Source: Lentisphaera marina
GTDB lineage: Bacteria; Verrucomicrobiota; Lentisphaeria; Lentisphaerales; Lentisphaeraceae
Assembly: GCF_028745505.1 (NCBI RefSeq)
Contig: NZ_JAQZZL010000001.1
Span: 2,415,818 to 2,479,817 of the forward strand
Length of the DNA stretch: 64,000 nt
Reading direction: 5' to 3'
This document shows positions 62,888 through 64,000 of this stretch, in pieces. The translations under genes were made by a program, and so were the position numbers. The first letter of the stretch is position 1; the number at the start of each line of letters is the position of its first letter. The notes under the pieces are model-generated. The model worked only from the letters and a program-made list of their open reading frames with translations, did not search any database and was not told where the DNA came from.

Positions 62888-63720
62888 TATTCCTTCTCAT
62901 CCTTCAGTTCTTTTATGCGGATATTTCGGTAAAGCACTTCGGCCCATTCAGCCTGGAGGCCGATAAAACCTTTCGTCAGAGGAACGAGTTTTCCCTCTTC
63001 CATTTTTTGAATATTCATAATTTCGTGAACAACCTTTCCGTTTAGCATAAAGGTCGCTTTCTTGTCTCCAAGGACACGAATTTCAATTTCATTCCATTGC
63101 CCTTTGGGCTTTTCTATGCCAAACTGAGTAAATACGCCTTTTCCACCTGTGTAGAGATCTCCATTGGGATCCCAGCCACTTTTTTTGCGTTTATACTGAG
63201 CTTGCACTTGGTCATTTTGGATCAAAATCAAGTCACCTGTATGGAAGCGGCGAGGTTTTCGCCCCTTCCAGTGCTCTTTGGATTTGCCAGTAACAGTGCC
63301 TGGTGTTTCGCCCACTTGCATTTCAATTGAATTTGGCCAAAGTTTTTTAAGGCTGCCGTGAGCATGAAAGAGAACGCCCGCATCTCGATCCCAATCTGTT
63401 CGTGGGCTAAATCGCTTTTCCAGCCATTTATATTCCAGTCGTAAAATATAATGGCTGTATTGCTTTGTAGTGATGAGACAACCAGGCACTTGCTCCGAAC
63501 CATTCTTTTTACCGGCATAGGCATGAATGGCTTTTTCTTCCTTGTTCACGGAAAAAGCATCAGTTGCTCTGGTCGTCCCCCAACCGCTGAGGGTCTTTCC
63601 ATCAAAGAGTGGAGTAAAGCCCTCTTCCGCAAAGCTTGGACTGATGAATACTACAACAACCAACAGCGCTATAAAACTGACACTGTGTTTATACTTCCAT
63701 ATATCTTTTTTTAACTTCAT
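62887..63720 (-). CDS. Secreted DUF1080 (3-keto-disaccharide hydrolase family) protein
   Basis: 277 residues with a signal peptide (cleavage near S-F-A-E-E). It is a clear paralogue of the protein at 33616-34464: both share E-E-G-F-x-P-L-F-D-G, then N-K-E-E-K-A-I-H-x-Y-A-G-K-K and Y-K-W-L-x-K-R-F, then P-K-G-x-W-N-E-I-E-I-R-V-L-G and Y-R-N-I-R-I-K-E-L. RBS AAGGA precedes the ATG at 63720. It follows a sulfatase gene by about 90 bases, as its paralogue does, and is coupled to the chimeric remnant downstream. Confidence 0.85.
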   Translation of the reverse strand: MKLKKDIWKYKHSVSFIALLVVVVFISPSFAEEGFTPLFDGKTLSGWGTTRATDAFSVNKEEKAIHAYAGKKNGSEQVPGCLITTKQYSHYILRLEYKWLEKRFSPRTDWDRDAGVLFHAHGSLKKLWPNSIEMQVGETPGTVTGKSKEHWKGRKPRRFHTGDLILIQNDQVQAQYKRKKSGWDPNGDLYTGGKGVFTQFGIEKPKGQWNEIEIRVLGDKKATFMLNGKVVHEIMNIQKMEEGKLVPLTKGFIGLQAEWAEVLYRNIRIKELKDEKE

Positions 63721-63811
63721 GATTCTTGTCCTTTTTAACTTATTTGATGGCTCCGCTTCCTAGAGAGAGCTACCATGCCACTAGATAAATCGTTTCTATT
63801 TATTTTGACTT

Positions 63812-64000
63812 CTAAAATTTTTTCTTACTTGTTCCCGACTTGCTCGTAAGCCTCATTCTCTGATCTCCCTGAGTCAAAGCCGGCCGCTTAAATCGAGGTT
63901 CTTTATTCACAGTTGGTTTATTTAATTTTGCAGGAAGCCGTTCATCTTCTGTGGAAACTTTAAACCACATGGACTTTAATTGTTCGAGTTTTTCAGGATA
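63812..64000 (-). CDS. Sulfatase, C-terminal end (continues beyond the window)
   Basis: An open minus-strand frame enters from the right edge and stops at TAG (63812-63814), giving about 62 residues. It begins Y-P-E-K-L-E-Q-L-K-S-M-W-F-K-V-S, a pattern found at sulfatase C-termini (compare Y-P-E-K-V-Q-E-L-L-K-I-W in the gene at 60664-62088). A basic low-complexity tail follows. The catalytic part lies outside. Its place before the DUF1080 gene repeats the sulfatase-DUF1080 order seen at 31692-34464. Confidence 0.65.
   Translation of the reverse strand, partial: YPEKLEQLKSMWFKVSTEDERLPAKLNKPTVNKEPRFKRPALTQGDQRMRLTSKSGTSKKKF

Noticed and set aside
1-64000. tRNA, rRNA, riboswitch or prophage genes
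   Set aside because: No cloverleaf-like or conserved ribosomal segments and no phage structural or integrase genes were recognised, apart from IS transposases.

Overview
The window is AT-rich (about 40% GC by eye) and reads like an accessory, polysaccharide-degrading region of a marine Lentisphaerota / PVC-superphylum bacterium, most likely close to Lentisphaera. This is an inference from content: at least thirteen formylglycine-type sulfatases, DUF1080 (3-keto-disaccharide hydrolase family) proteins, a prepilin-like protein with a DUF1559-type look, a DUF1585-like fragment, an alpha-2-macroglobulin and many small hairpin repeats. No rRNA, tRNA or CRISPR array was seen.

Layout. 1-525: hairpin repeats. 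525-7835 (minus): an operon of four exported sulfatases. An IS1380-family element has cut off the start of the last gene, and a one-base homopolymer insertion splits the second. 8162-9775 (plus): a sulfatase. 10069-13352 (plus): two tandem paralogues that join a TonB-like membrane anchor and proline tract to an alpha/alpha-toroid domain. 13629-15701 (plus): a sulfatase-DUF1080 fusion. 16107-19317 (minus): an iduronate-sulfatase-like gene with an out-of-frame EF-hand tail, then a GH16 enzyme. 19665-27351: a glycan locus with an SSS transporter, an FAD oxidoreductase and a GH31 enzyme, facing a divergent AraC regulator. 27360-31534: an IS pile-up (an IS4-type element interrupted by an IS5/IS1182-type element, then an IS3 element). 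31692-37551: sulfatase, DUF1080, Dabb, DUF1080 and a XylR-like regulator, then a convergent PhyH dioxygenase. 37666-39786: a repeat element and small or truncated genes. 40142-46183: a 2013-residue alpha-2-macroglobulin, followed by a MITE-like element. 46735-57783: a second glycan locus (GH106-like enzyme and an unrecognised exported protein, facing a GPH transporter and two sulfatases), followed by two tandem GntR-type regulators. 57937-64000 (minus): a pseudopilin, two sulfatases, a chimeric remnant, a DUF1080 protein and the 3' end of another sulfatase.

How the parts could work together (inference). The exported sulfatases strip sulfate from algal or other marine polysaccharides. GH16, GH31 and GH106 enzymes cut the backbone or side chains. 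SSS and GPH symporters import the products. DUF1080 proteins and the FAD oxidoreductase may act through oxidised (3-keto) sugar intermediates. AraC, XylR-like and GntR regulators give separate local control. No sulfatase-maturing enzyme (FGE or anSME) lies in the window, so maturation must be encoded elsewhere. The most novel-looking items are the TonB-like-anchor/toroid pair, a shared dyad operator G-N-CAA-N3-TTG-N-C over the -35 boxes of three genes, the deletion chimera at 62372-62887, and two MITE-like elements of about 245 bp.
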